From Cyclobacterium lianum (lineage in GTDB: Bacteria > Bacteroidota > Bacteroidia > Cytophagales > Cyclobacteriaceae), in assembly GCF_900143075.1 (NCBI RefSeq), contig NZ_FRCY01000008.1:185866-249865 (forward strand): a DNA stretch of 64,000 nucleotides, given 5' to 3'. The notes beneath the pieces were generated by a model that was not told the DNA's origin, ran no database searches, and worked only from the letters and a program-made list of their open reading frames with translations. How positions within the stretch are numbered: the stretch's first letter is position 1; every line of letters starts with the position of its first letter. Position numbers and translations under genes: made by a program. Shown here piece after piece: positions 9,349 through 19,300 of the stretch.

Positions 9349-10259
9349 GACAATTGCTTCAGTGATGGGTTTCCCTTGATATTTTTCATAAACAGGCCGT
9401 CCCGAAAGCCTGCAAAATACCTTTGAAAATGAGACCAGTCTGCCTGAAGGGCAAATACCAAAAGGTTTTTGGGCAAGACGATTAAAAGGTAGTAGGCAGC
9501 GGTAAATAAAAATAGTGGCCAGCCCACATTTCTGCGCAGAAACAACCAACGGTTGCGGCTCATGTAGTAGGTTTTAAGAAGGGATTTTTTACCCACGCTC
9601 ATGGATTCTTTGTGCAAAATGTAGCTTGCCGGTTCGTACCATATTTCGTAGCCCCCCTTTTTTATGCATTCACAATAATCCATCTCCTCATAATAGAGAA
9701 AATAGAGTTCGGCCATCATGCCGATATCAAAGACCACTTTTCTGGGGATAAACATGGCCGCTCCGTGTGCCAGCTGCGTGATTTCTGCTTGCTGGTATTG
9801 TCCCATATCCTTTTCCTGATAGCCTTTGCCTTTTCCTCGCCCGGTAATGGGGTTGATGGCTGAAAATCCGGCATACTGAATCGTATCCGGGGCATCATGG
9901 TACAGGATTTTTGGACATACCAGGCCTGCTTTTTCCGCCTTAAGGGATCTTTCAAGCAATACGTCTAGAATGTCCGGTGCCACCTCCGTATCGTTGTTGA
10001 TCAGAAAAAAATAGTCTCCGGCAGCCTTTTCCATACCCCGGTTATTTCCCCCTGCAAATCCTTCGTTCCGGGGATTTCGTATCAATATGGTATCCGGAAA
10101 CTGTCGTAAAATTTCTTCCGGATCTTCGGTAGAAGCATTGTCTACGACGATGATTTCTAGATGGGGATAGTTTACTTTCCGGAACGATGCCAGAAAATCA
10201 AGCGTATGGAGCAGGCCGTTATAATTTATGGTGATGACAGAAATTAGAGGTTTATCCAT
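9345..10259 (-). CDS. Glycosyltransferase family 2 (rhamnosyltransferase-like)
   Basis: The 304-residue protein opens with ISVITINYNGL, followed by IIVVDNAST and the DxD-type FLINNDTEV, then a GAAMFIPRK loop and the acidic EEMDYCECIKKGGYEIWY. This is the layout of GT2 enzymes often annotated as rhamnosyltransferases (WbbL-like). A C-terminal hydrophobic segment (residues about 255-275) may anchor it to the membrane. It overlaps the GT4 gene by 4 bp and follows the wzy gene after a 78-bp gap. Sugar specificity is unknown. Confidence 0.88.
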   Translation of the reverse strand: MDKPLISVITINYNGLLHTLDFLASFRKVNYPHLEIIVVDNASTEDPEEILRQFPDTILIRNPRNEGFAGGNNRGMEKAAGDYFFLINNDTEVAPDILDVLLERSLKAEKAGLVCPKILYHDAPDTIQYAGFSAINPITGRGKGKGYQEKDMGQYQQAEITQLAHGAAMFIPRKVVFDIGMMAELYFLYYEEMDYCECIKKGGYEIWYEPASYILHKESMSVGKKSLLKTYYMSRNRWLFLRRNVGWPLFLFTAAYYLLIVLPKNLLVFALQADWSHFQRYFAGFRDGLFMKNIKGNPSLKQLS

Positions 10260-10327
10260 ATGTTAAAAATTCATTTTTACTTGCTACAAATATTGTCCCG
10301 ATCTCATCGGAAGAATCCTCGACGGGT

Positions 10328-10361
10328 AAAATCACCATTACCCAGAGTGTTTCGTGGTGAT
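10328..10361 (-). terminator. Possible weak hairpin at the end of the wzy-like gene
   Basis: A 7-bp inverted repeat (ATCACCA at 10331-10337, TGGTGAT at 10355-10361) spans the stop codon of the polymerase gene with a 17-nt loop. A short A run at 10328-10331 would read as U in the minus-strand RNA. It may reduce transcription into the downstream glycosyltransferase genes, but the loop is long and the U tract short. Confidence 0.3.
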
Positions 10362-11801
10362 TTTTTTCGTATCGATTTCACCTTTTGGTGAATGGTTTTC
10401 CCTGTCCAGGTCTTCTGCCAGATAAAAGTAAGCCCAAGACATGTACAGGATCAATCCGGTGGGCATTTGCCCGAGAAGTGGATTCCCCACGGAAGCTGCA
10501 GCGATACCTACATACCCGGCAAACAATGCCAGTAGTTTTTGCCTGAGCCGGGGGTTGTTCACTTTCCATATTTTAAACAAAGCCATCAATGCAATGAAGG
10601 CCAATATGGCCACGTGTAAACCAAGACCGACGATGCCCATTTCGGCCCAGATTTTGATAAACCAACTGTCGTTGGGTGTTTCGGCCAGAAAGGTACCCGG
10701 GCTGAATCTTTGCCCCCAGAATCCAGATGTACCAATACCTCCCCCGAAAGGCCTGGTTTTCAGGTATTCCGAAAATTTTGCTTTGTTGGCAAGCCGAACG
10801 TTTAGTGATGCATCATTGGGGTCCAGCGCAGATCTCATTCTCCTGATCTGGTAATAGTCATTGCCTATGCTGGTGAATTTCAAAAAGATGAAAATCAAGG
10901 TTAGGGAAGCAAGGCCCAGGGTCATCAACTTAAAGTTTTTTGAAGCGAAAAGATATGCCAGCGAACCTGCTACAGGCACCATCAAAGCACCCCGCGTACC
11001 GCTCATGATCATCAGGTAGAAAAACAGCAGGGCACACAGCGCCAGTACGATTCGTTTTTTTGTTGAAAAAGGGCCCAGTGCCAACACCAGGGCAATCATG
11101 CCCGAATGGGCGATACCGGCACCAAACTGACCTGCATCTGAAAAGAAACTAAACACCCTGAGGTTGCCAAACAGCACATGGGTAGAGCGGGATCCGGCAT
11201 CCAGCCAACGATTCTCAGCTCCATCCAGACCAATATAATATTGCCTCAATCCCCAAAAAGAAGCCAGGACCGAAAATAGCAGGATAATTTTGATCATAAA
11301 ATCCAGGTCTCGTTTCTTATTGGCGTAAAGCAATGTGAGGGGTACGGTGAGCATCATGTACAGGGCGGTGCCCCGAACGGCATACACCCAGGCCTCAATG
11401 CTTCTGGCCTCAGGATTAAAAAGCTCAGCGATATTGTAGGACATCCATAGCAGCGTTACTGCGAAGAGGCTGTTTTTCAGATATTTGAAATCTGTTTTAA
11501 CCTTCCGGTGAAAGACTGCGCTAAATAGCACCGCTGCGAGAGCAAAATCAACAGATAGTCCCAGGGGCAAACTTGGAATGTACCTGCTGGCACCTATGGA
11601 AACAAAGGCAAAGACCAATGCGGTGGCAAGGGCATTTCTTGGATGCTGCATCATAAAGAAAAACAGCAGCGCCGCTAGTGGCAGTATTATCAGGATACCA
11701 ATCCCAAAAGTCCCAAAGTATACCACCACCAGACTGATCAGAAGGGCCAGTATTAGCCCCGAAAGGGGCAAAGCGATATGAGGACGAGAATACTCCATCA
11801 A
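10338..11801 (-). CDS. O-antigen ligase/polymerase family protein (Wzy-like)
   Basis: The 487-residue protein has about 11 membrane helices and one large periplasmic loop in its second half. The sequence around the helices (GQFGAGIAHSGMIALVLALGP, LMIMSGTRGALMVPVAG, FGGGIGTSGFWG, ETPNDSWFIKIWAEMGIVGLGLH) is typical of the Wzy_C/O-antigen ligase family. Its place between the Wzc-like gene (10 bp upstream) and glycosyltransferase genes supports a polymerase that joins repeat units in the periplasm. A ligase cannot be excluded from sequence alone. Confidence 0.85.
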   Translation of the reverse strand: MMEYSRPHIALPLSGLILALLISLVVVYFGTFGIGILIILPLAALLFFFMMQHPRNALATALVFAFVSIGASRYIPSLPLGLSVDFALAAVLFSAVFHRKVKTDFKYLKNSLFAVTLLWMSYNIAELFNPEARSIEAWVYAVRGTALYMMLTVPLTLLYANKKRDLDFMIKIILLFSVLASFWGLRQYYIGLDGAENRWLDAGSRSTHVLFGNLRVFSFFSDAGQFGAGIAHSGMIALVLALGPFSTKKRIVLALCALLFFYLMIMSGTRGALMVPVAGSLAYLFASKNFKLMTLGLASLTLIFIFLKFTSIGNDYYQIRRMRSALDPNDASLNVRLANKAKFSEYLKTRPFGGGIGTSGFWGQRFSPGTFLAETPNDSWFIKIWAEMGIVGLGLHVAILAFIALMALFKIWKVNNPRLRQKLLALFAGYVGIAAASVGNPLLGQMPTGLILYMSWAYFYLAEDLDRENHSPKGEIDTKKITTKHSG

Positions 11802-11811
11802 TTGAAATGGT

Positions 11812-13950
11812 TCAGGAAAGCAGCTTTTTTATTTTGGAGCGTATCAAAGATCTCTTTTTAGGAATTTCTCCTATGATGTCTTCCAGTTCATCACTTTTCA
11901 TCTTATTGAGCCAGATCAGGTGAGGGATCTCAACCATTTCCTTTAAGTTGTTGAGCAAATGCAGGTCTGCCTGGGTCCATTTGCGTTCGGCATCCAACAC
12001 CATCACCAGGGCGTTTGCCTGATTGATCAGACTGTAGTTCAGCGAAGCCTCAGCGATATTGGGCAATTCCCATAGGATAAATTCTTTTTCATTCTCAGAA
12101 ATCTTATTTTCCCAGTACTTTTCGTTATTTATTTGTAGGCTCGCCGTCTCCGGATAGGAAAGGGTTGCACAAGGCATAGCGGCGGTGTCAGCAGTCAAAC
12201 CCCAGTACACGGCCTCCCGGTTTTGCTCATTGAGGTCTTGTACCAATTTTTTGATCAAAAATGTCTTCCCTTCCCCGGGTTGTAAACTGTAAAAGAGAAT
12301 CAGCTTTTTTCCTGATTTGGGAAGATGTTTGCTCAGGTAGTTGTGCCACTGTACGATTTCTTTCTGGCTTAGTTTTTCCTTGTCTACCGACCTCTCCATC
12401 AACCTCTCATCGAGCCAGGCACCTGCTACTTTCAATCCGGTGAGTTTTTCGGCTCTGGGGCCTGATTTGATCGTATTGTCCAGAAAAAAAGTCAGCAGAA
12501 CCAGGGAGAGCATCACTGTACCTGTAGCCAGTCCGCCGCCCAGGGTCAATAGCGCCCTTTTAGATGGTAGGGGCGTTTTTGGGAAATACGGGGCATCAAT
12601 CAGCCTTTGTGAGGAGGACATTTCCAGGTCGTATTTTTTCAAATAGGCCATATTCAGCCCATGCAGGATCGAGAGATATTGGTCCTCATTGACACTGACT
12701 TCCCGTTCCAGTTTTTTCAGTTCTGCACCCAGGGGAGCAAATTCCTCAATCTTTTCCGATAGGTAGGTTTTTCTGTTTTGCATGACGTCCAGCGCCTGCT
12801 TCTGCTCTTCATACAGAACTTTTAACCGCAACCATTCCTCGAGTATGGTCTCTCTTTGCAGTCCGTTCAGCGTATTGCTGTTTTTAAACAGTTCGACAGA
12901 TGCCTCATCGATCTGATTCTTCAGGCTGCGGATTTCAGCCTCCAGCAGCCCGATTCTGGGGGATTCATCGCTTCGCATGGTCAGCCGCTGTATTTCCATA
13001 TTTTTGGCGACAATATGATCCTGCAGTGTGCCGATTCGCTGAATAATAACCTGCCGTTTGTCAAAATTTTCAAACATGCTTTCTATTTCGTCCAGGTTGG
13101 ACGCTGTGCCAGAGATCAAACGCTTCGATCGTTCTTCATCCTGTTCGTGTTCCAGTTTGGCAATGTCCAGGTATTTGCCCTGCTCGTAATAATTCAGGAT
13201 CCGGTTTTGCGTCATGAATGCTTTAAGCGATTCCTCCGCCGCCCGCAATTTGTCCTGCGCGATGAGCAATTGATTTTGAAAATAGGTGATGGAGTTGATG
13301 TTTTCGAGTTCCTTCATTGCTGAATACCTGCTCATAAATTCATCGGTAATCAACCTGAGCGTGTGGTAGCAGATGCCGGGATCGTTGGTTCTGTAAGCGA
13401 TTTCCATCATGTCGCTGGATGCTTTGCGGCCTACATACAGGCGCTCAATAATCTTGCTGATGGCATAGTGGTCGTGTTCCCTTAGCAGGTATTCAATCGG
13501 AGAGTTTTCATACCTTGAATAATGATTTTTTATCCTGGCCAGGGTGGCAGCTTCATCACCGGGAACGGCCAATTCGCTCCACAACTCACTTGAAAAATGA
13601 GTTTTAAGCGCTGCAAAGGCTTTATTGCCAATCACTTCACTATCGGGCTGAGAGAGCGCCAGATGCCCCGCCAACAGCCGCAGAGACGCTTCTTCTACAG
13701 TCTCTCTTGACTTGACCAGTAGCGTAAGGTTATCAAAGAGGTTGTTTGAAGTATAAAAATCCATTCTCACCACACCCCCATCAGTGGCGCCCTGATTGGA
13801 GGTAGGGTTGGTAAAAACGATGGTTTTGCTTTCGTATTCCCTTGGCATATTGCTGGTAAATCCATAAACAGCCACCGCAGCAATGACAGGTGGCAGCAGG
13901 ATCCAGAGTTTGTTTTTCCAAAGTAATAGGATGAATTGTTTAATTGTCAT
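11812..13950 (-). CDS. Wzc/GumC-like chain-length protein with degenerate BY-kinase domain
   Basis: The 712-residue protein has a first membrane helix at about 14-30 and a long periplasmic coiled-coil part (residues about 200-440, many E, K, L and Q). A second helix near 465-490 is preceded by a proline-rich FPKTPLPSKRALL, and a cytoplasmic nucleotide-binding domain follows. The Walker A is LQPGEGKT, but the expected D-x-x-P Walker B position reads ILWELPN. The C-terminus ends in lysine-rich sequence without a tyrosine cluster. It probably sets chain length and gates export rather than cycling by autophosphorylation. It overlaps the TolC-like gene by 11 bp. Confidence 0.85.
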   Translation of the reverse strand: MTIKQFILLLWKNKLWILLPPVIAAVAVYGFTSNMPREYESKTIVFTNPTSNQGATDGGVVRMDFYTSNNLFDNLTLLVKSRETVEEASLRLLAGHLALSQPDSEVIGNKAFAALKTHFSSELWSELAVPGDEAATLARIKNHYSRYENSPIEYLLREHDHYAISKIIERLYVGRKASSDMMEIAYRTNDPGICYHTLRLITDEFMSRYSAMKELENINSITYFQNQLLIAQDKLRAAEESLKAFMTQNRILNYYEQGKYLDIAKLEHEQDEERSKRLISGTASNLDEIESMFENFDKRQVIIQRIGTLQDHIVAKNMEIQRLTMRSDESPRIGLLEAEIRSLKNQIDEASVELFKNSNTLNGLQRETILEEWLRLKVLYEEQKQALDVMQNRKTYLSEKIEEFAPLGAELKKLEREVSVNEDQYLSILHGLNMAYLKKYDLEMSSSQRLIDAPYFPKTPLPSKRALLTLGGGLATGTVMLSLVLLTFFLDNTIKSGPRAEKLTGLKVAGAWLDERLMERSVDKEKLSQKEIVQWHNYLSKHLPKSGKKLILFYSLQPGEGKTFLIKKLVQDLNEQNREAVYWGLTADTAAMPCATLSYPETASLQINNEKYWENKISENEKEFILWELPNIAEASLNYSLINQANALVMVLDAERKWTQADLHLLNNLKEMVEIPHLIWLNKMKSDELEDIIGEIPKKRSLIRSKIKKLLS

Positions 13951-14719
13951 TTCTCAGGATGATATTGGCTAAGGGCATTCCGATAAGGATTTCGAGTTTT
14001 TTGGCAGCGACAAAAAAATCACTCCTTGCATTTTCATATTCTGAACGCGCAATGGTATGGATCTCCGCATTTCTCATATAGCTGGCAGCGTCCAGGTTTC
14101 CCATGTTAAATTCCATTTCCATCTGTTGCAGGTTTGTTCTGGCTTTTTCCTGCATCTCGTACCTGATCTGCATCAGACGGTGGGCCAGTAGTAAGCTGTT
14201 GTATTCTTCTACCACTTGCTCGCTCACTACCAGTTCCATTTCACGGGTTTTAAAAAAGGTAGCCTCCAATTCATGCTGTTGTAGCTGAATTCGATTGCCT
14301 CTGTTAAAAATTTCAGAAAAAGGTATGCTCAGATTTGCTCCGGCCCGGTAGCCGTTGGCGATATTCGATAAATCTCCACCACCCTGCGGTCCGGTAGTCA
14401 AAATGGCCTGGTTGCCATACCCGTAATCGATGTATATCCGAAACAAGTCAGTCCAGGATTTTTTAGCCAGTTTCACCCTTTCCTCCGCTGAGCCGACAAG
14501 CGCCTCGTTGAGCTTGATGGTGGGGTGATTGGCCAAAGCCATACTGATGATGCTGTCTAAACTGAAAAGCTGAGATTCCAACGGTCTATCCAATGCGAGC
14601 TTGTCCAGTGGATCGCTTGTTTCCTGCGCAATGCCTTTTGTTCCGGTTGAGAAAATCACTGCAACTAAAATGACTATCAGCTTCGGATAAGATCTTGTTT
14701 TAAGCGGCACAAATTTCAT
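13940..14719 (-). CDS. Short TolC-family outer-membrane protein
   Basis: The 259-residue protein has a signal peptide (core about 14-25, ending GIAQ). One TolC-type unit follows: LDSIISMALANHPTIKLNEAL, long amphipathic helices, and ARSDFFVAAKKLEILIGMPL at the end. Usual TolC proteins have two such units in about 420-480 residues, so this is half size. It is the first gene of the Wzc-Wzy-Wzx operon and probably forms or helps form the outer-membrane exit. No OPX (Wza-like, SLBB) gene is in the window. The next gene starts inside its 3' end. Confidence 0.75.
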   Translation of the reverse strand: MKFVPLKTRSYPKLIVILVAVIFSTGTKGIAQETSDPLDKLALDRPLESQLFSLDSIISMALANHPTIKLNEALVGSAEERVKLAKKSWTDLFRIYIDYGYGNQAILTTGPQGGGDLSNIANGYRAGANLSIPFSEIFNRGNRIQLQQHELEATFFKTREMELVVSEQVVEEYNSLLLAHRLMQIRYEMQEKARTNLQQMEMEFNMGNLDAASYMRNAEIHTIARSEYENARSDFFVAAKKLEILIGMPLANIILRNDN

Positions 14720-14737
14720 TTATTTATATATCAATGA

Positions 14738-14745
14738 CAAAAATA
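14738..14745 (-). promoter_or_regulatory. Candidate -7 promoter element for the TolC-Wzc-Wzy-Wzx operon
   Basis: On the minus strand the sequence reads TATTTTTG, an exact match to the Bacteroidota -7 consensus TAnnTTTG, 18 bp upstream of the ATG at 14719. I see no good TTTG at the -33 position, so only half of the promoter is supported. Confidence 0.3.
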
Positions 14746-14822
14746 GGTTTACGTAAAATAATTTACTGTTTTAGCTCTATTTTTAAAATAAAAGTAACAA
14801 AATTTTTAATTTATCCTTTTTT

Positions 14823-14853
14823 TTTGAATTTAAATTTACAGCGTATATATTCA
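14823..14853 (+). promoter_or_regulatory. Candidate promoter for the acyltransferase gene
   Basis: TTTG at 14823-14826 is followed after 19 bp by TATATTCA at 14846-14853, a partial (6 of 8) match to the Bacteroidota TAnnTTTG element. It lies 20 bp before the ATG at 14873. The match is partial and the region is AT-rich. Confidence 0.25.
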
Positions 14854-14872
14854 TTAATTATTTAAATGTTTG

Positions 14873-15529
14873 ATGATAAGGCACAATATTGCAGGAAAAC
14901 TGAGCGAAAAAAGTCGGCTCCTCTATGGCAGGAAAGCAAGTGGTGTGATCGAGAAAATCAATCTGTATGTGGACCTGGTAAAGGATATCCTTCAAGGATC
15001 GTGGAGGTTGCTGAATGCCAGATTTTACCTCCGCAATTGTGCGCAGGTTGGTAAGTGGGTGACGGTCAGAGGCAGGCTGCGAGTGGAAGGCGCCGGAAAA
15101 ATTGCGGTTGGAGACCACTGCAAGATATGGTCGCATATGGGCACTACCCAGTTGTTTGCAGACAGAGGGGCATCGCTCGAAATCGGGGAAGGGACCTTCA
15201 TCAATACTGCCTGTATTGTTTCGGCAAGTGAACGCATATCCATAGGTAAAAATTGCCAGATAGCCAATCAGGTGATCATCATGGATGGAGACTTCCATGG
15301 CGTAGACGACCGGTCGGCCAAGGGGAAATCTGCCGCAATCATTATTGAAGAAGATGCCTGGCTGGCTACCAGATCGATGGTGCTGAAAGGTGTAAGAATT
15401 GGCAAGGGTGCAGTAGTGGCGGCAGGGGCAGTGGTTACCAGGGATGTAGCACCATATACAATGGTGGGAGGAGTTCCGGCAAAAACAATTCGAAAATTAC
15501 AAGAAAACCAAACCGTTTTGACGGATTAA
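14873..15529 (+). CDS. Left-handed beta-helix (hexapeptide) acyltransferase
   Basis: I take the ATG at 14873 (218 residues); a TTG immediately before it is also in frame. From about residue 55 the protein shows imperfect hexapeptide repeats ([LIV]-G-x4). They end in the diagnostic VRIGKGAVVAAGAVVTRDVAPYT and GGVPAKTIRKL of O-acetyltransferases and serine acetyltransferase-like enzymes. It most likely acetylates a sugar of the exopolysaccharide from acetyl-CoA. It is divergent from the TolC operon across about 150 bp of AT-rich DNA and is followed after 47 bp by the LytTR regulator. Confidence 0.85.
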   Translation: MIRHNIAGKLSEKSRLLYGRKASGVIEKINLYVDLVKDILQGSWRLLNARFYLRNCAQVGKWVTVRGRLRVEGAGKIAVGDHCKIWSHMGTTQLFADRGASLEIGEGTFINTACIVSASERISIGKNCQIANQVIIMDGDFHGVDDRSAKGKSAAIIIEEDAWLATRSMVLKGVRIGKGAVVAAGAVVTRDVAPYTMVGGVPAKTIRKLQENQTVLTD

Positions 15530-15576
15530 ATTGCTTAATTGGAGCGTCAAAAAGTGAAATTAAACCTGAAAATTAA

Positions 15577-16275
15577 ATGATCCGTTGCGTAATTATAGAC
15601 GATGATGCTGCCAGCATCGAGGTGTTATCGCATTATATTTCCAAAACCAAATCCCTGGATCTGAAAGCTAAATTTACAGATGCCATAGAAGGGCTGAATT
15701 TCCTAAAGGAAAACAGGGGCAGTATTGATTTGATATTACTGGATATCGAAATGCCTGAAATGAACGGTTTTGAAATTCTCAAACACAGCCAATACGACGG
15801 AGCATTGATCGTAATTTCCGCAAATCATGAAAACGCCATATCTGCATTTGAGACCAATGCCTGTTTCTATTTGCAGAAGCCATTTGCCTATGCCCAATTT
15901 CTGAAAGGGGTAGAGAAATGCAAAGAGACAGAGATCAGAATTGATCCCAATGCCTATTCCAAAGACTTTATTTTCGTAAAAGACGACAGGCTATACAAAA
16001 AAATTCTTTTTGGAGAAATCAGTTATTGCGAGGGAAAAGGAGACTACATCAGTTTGAAATGCAAATCTCAGACCTACACCATCAAATCCACCATCTCTAA
16101 TTTTTTAGACAAGCTGTCCGGCAACCCGGAATTTGTACAGGTGCACCGCTCCTATGTCATAAACCTACATTATCTGACTGATTTTGACAGTGATACAGCG
16201 GTAGTGGATGGGAAAATTATCCCGATAGGTGCCAAATATAAGGAACAGCTAAAAAATAGCGTCAATTTTCTTTAG
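15577..16275 (+). CDS. LytTR-family response regulator
   Basis: The 232-residue protein has an N-terminal receiver domain with acidic residues D8-D10, phospho-acceptor D56 in LLLDIEMPEMNG, and the lysine in YLQKPF. A C-terminal LytTR DNA-binding domain occupies about residues 132-230, with the typical YCEGKGDYISL and FVQVHRSYVINL segments. LytTR regulators usually bind paired direct repeats upstream of targets. Its usual partner, a LytS/YehU-type kinase with a His_kinase domain, is not in the window; the convergent hybrid kinase 32 bp away is the nearest sensor. It may control the polysaccharide genes around it. Confidence 0.92.
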   Translation: MIRCVIIDDDAASIEVLSHYISKTKSLDLKAKFTDAIEGLNFLKENRGSIDLILLDIEMPEMNGFEILKHSQYDGALIVISANHENAISAFETNACFYLQKPFAYAQFLKGVEKCKETEIRIDPNAYSKDFIFVKDDRLYKKILFGEISYCEGKGDYISLKCKSQTYTIKSTISNFLDKLSGNPEFVQVHRSYVINLHYLTDFDSDTAVVDGKIIPIGAKYKEQLKNSVNFL

Positions 16276-16306
16276 CCTACTAAAACCTGCACATGCTACC
16301 GGACAT

Positions 16307-19300
16307 TTAACTTTTCAGAAAATTTTTGATCAAACCCTTTACGGTATCCATTTCTTTGGTAAAATCCTCCATCATATCGCTGACACCGTTGGCCTTGAAG
16401 GAATTCAATTCTTCAAAAGTCAGCGCCATTTCATACAATTCACTGAGTCCTGCGGTAAGGGCTGATCCTTTTAGTTTGTGGCCTTCGCTGTTAAAGCCGG
16501 GAAGGTTTTGCTCTTCGAAATGTTTGGTCAATTGTTTTTCAGACTGATCCAGCTCGTTTAATGTCAATTGCAGTATGTCTTTGATGACCTTGGGCTCGTC
16601 ACCAATGTATTCGATGACTTTGTCTATGTCAAAGTGTTTTTTTGAAAGGCTACCGATCGACGCATTATTGCCATTTTCTGCACTTGGGGGCACAGGAACC
16701 TCACCTTTGTTAGATCCGTGATTTGGTTTGATCCATTTTTCAAAAATCTGAACAATATTTTTCTCCACGATAGGTTTGGCCACAAAGTCTACCATTCCGG
16801 ATTCCATACACTTTTCTCTTTCACCTTTGACGTTTCCAGCAGTGATAGCGACGATGGGAATATCCTTGGTCTCCGGTGAGGATTTGATTTTTCGGGTGGC
16901 TTCATGTCCGCTCATTACCGGCATCTGTATATCCATAAGGATTATGTCTGGCCGAAATGCCTGCGCCATTTCACATGCGGTCTGCCCATCAGTAGCTTCT
17001 AGTATTTTGGTATTCGGGGAAACTTTAAGCACGATGGTTTTGGCCAAAAACATGTTGATGGCATTGTCTTCAGCGATCAGCACGATCAGGTCGGATGCAA
17101 GAGCTACTGCGTCGTTGTCAGCACTGTTGTCTGTGTTGGCGGGCAATTGCCTGGGGTTGAGTTGAGCCAGGCCATTGTAGAGGGCATTTATTTTGATGGG
17201 CTTGGAAATTTTGATTTCTATAGACAGTTCCTTACAGGTTCTATAGATAAAGTCGTCATCGGCCGAACTGTGTAGCAGCATGATGGGACAACTGGCCTTA
17301 TGCGGGGGGAAATTCTCCCTGATTTTTTTTACGGTCTCCAGACCATCCATATAAGGCATGTTCAGATCCATCAATATCACATCATAGGGCTCCTGATGTT
17401 CGATCTTTTGCAGGGCGTCGAATCCATTCACAGCTTCCTCCATACGGATATTTTTCAGAGAGAACATTTCCTTCAGAATAAGCCGGTTGTTTTCGTTATC
17501 GTCTACCACCAGAACCCTTTGGATAAAGCTGATGTCGGTTTTTTTTATGTTGTCCCCATGTTCTGTTTGCAAATTGATGTCAAAAAAGAATTTACTGCCC
17601 TCATCCAATTTGCTTTCCAGTTTTAGTTCAGAGCCCATCATGAACAAAAGTTTATTGGATATGGTCAGTCCCAGGCCTGTTCCACCATATTTTTTTGTAG
17701 TAGACCCGTCTTCCTGGGAAAATGCGTCAAAAATCTTTTGCTGGTTTTCCTCGGAAATTCCTATTCCTGTATCCTGAACTTCAAAACGTACAATTCGCTC
17801 TTTTTCGTTCAGCATAGCGATGGTCTGTATTCGCAAAGCGATTTCGCCTTCGTTGGTGAACTTTACGGCATTGCCCAGGAGGTTAATCAAAATCTGCTTA
17901 AGCCGGATGTCATCAATAAAGATAAATCTGGGAAAATCCTTTTCCAGATGGAGCAACATTTCCACTCCTTTGTTTTGTGCCTGGTAGGAGACCACATCAG
18001 TTGCCTGCCCTGCCAATTCAAAAATATCGGTTTTATTGATGTCTAACTCCAGTTTGCCGGCTTCGATCTTAGAAAAATCTAAAATGTCATTGATGATATT
18101 CAGCAGGGTGTTGGCCGATTGATTGACAATACCAATGTACTGGTTTTGCACCTCAGTAAGTCCGGTTTTTAGTAAAAGATCGGTAAAACCGATGATGCCG
18201 TTTAGCGGTGTCCTGATTTCATGGCTCATGTTAGCCAAAAACTCAGATTTCGCCAGGCTTGCTTTCTCGGCCAGCTCTTTGGATTCAATCAGATTTTTTT
18301 CGAGAATATTTCTGTCAATTGCGTTGGAGATGCTGTTTGCAAAGCTTTTAAGCAATGAAATTTCTGCCTGAGACCATTCCCTTTCCAATTTACAATCGTC
18401 ATAGCCTATAAAGCCCCAGAACCCTGTGTTCGTAAAAATGGGTATGGCCAGTATGGATTTGATGTTCTGGTTGGCCAGAAATTCCCGTGTGGAGGAGTCT
18501 TCCGGCATTTCTGATAGTATGGCAAAGAAAATTTCATTGTTTTCCATCGGCTCCACAAACTCGCCGAAGAAATTGATGGGAACATTCTGAAGGTCTGGAT
18601 TATTGATCTGAGGTTGAACTTCATCGGCGCTCCACTCAAACCTTTGTGAGGTGAGCACGGACCCGTCCTCTGCAAAACTGTTTTCCCAATAATAGACCCT
18701 GTCAACATCAGCCGCTTTTCCGATCAGTTCCAGGCTTTTCGATATCGCTTCATATAGATTCCGGTTGGACAACAACTCATCCGTAGCCCGGGAGATTGCC
18801 AGGAGCATCTGTTCTTTCTGAATAAGTTGGTTTTCCCGGCTTACCGTTTCATGGATATCCTGTATTGTACCAAAAAGGTAGATACATTTGCCTTCTTCTA
18901 TATGGGCCTCGCCAATGGTTCTAACCCAAATTTCCTTGCCTTTTCCGGTAATAATTTTTAACTTCTCATCCCAGGCCTTTCCATAATCACGTGCAAGTGC
19001 AAAGAGCTCCTGCATCCGCTCCCGGTAAAAGCCCTCTTTATAATACATGAAAGCGTCCTCTAAATCTGGATCAAAATCGGGACCTACTTCGAAAATGGCT
19101 TTTGTGATGTCGGTCCAGCTTAGCGAATTTTTTTCCGTATCGAATTTCCAGCCACCGATTTTCGCCATTTTATGGGTTTGGCTGAGCAATTCCTTCGTAT
19201 TCTGAATACTTCTTTCCAACCTTAACCTTTCGGTGATGTCTATAGAATTTCCGATAACGTAACAATTGCCCTGGTAATCTTTTTCAAGTGTATTGCTGTA

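Noticed and set aside
9349..9549. N-terminal extension of the GT4 gene
   Set aside because: The extra 67 residues lie within the GT2 coding sequence and lack any glycosyltransferase motif; ATGA coupling at 9345-9348 supports the shorter form.
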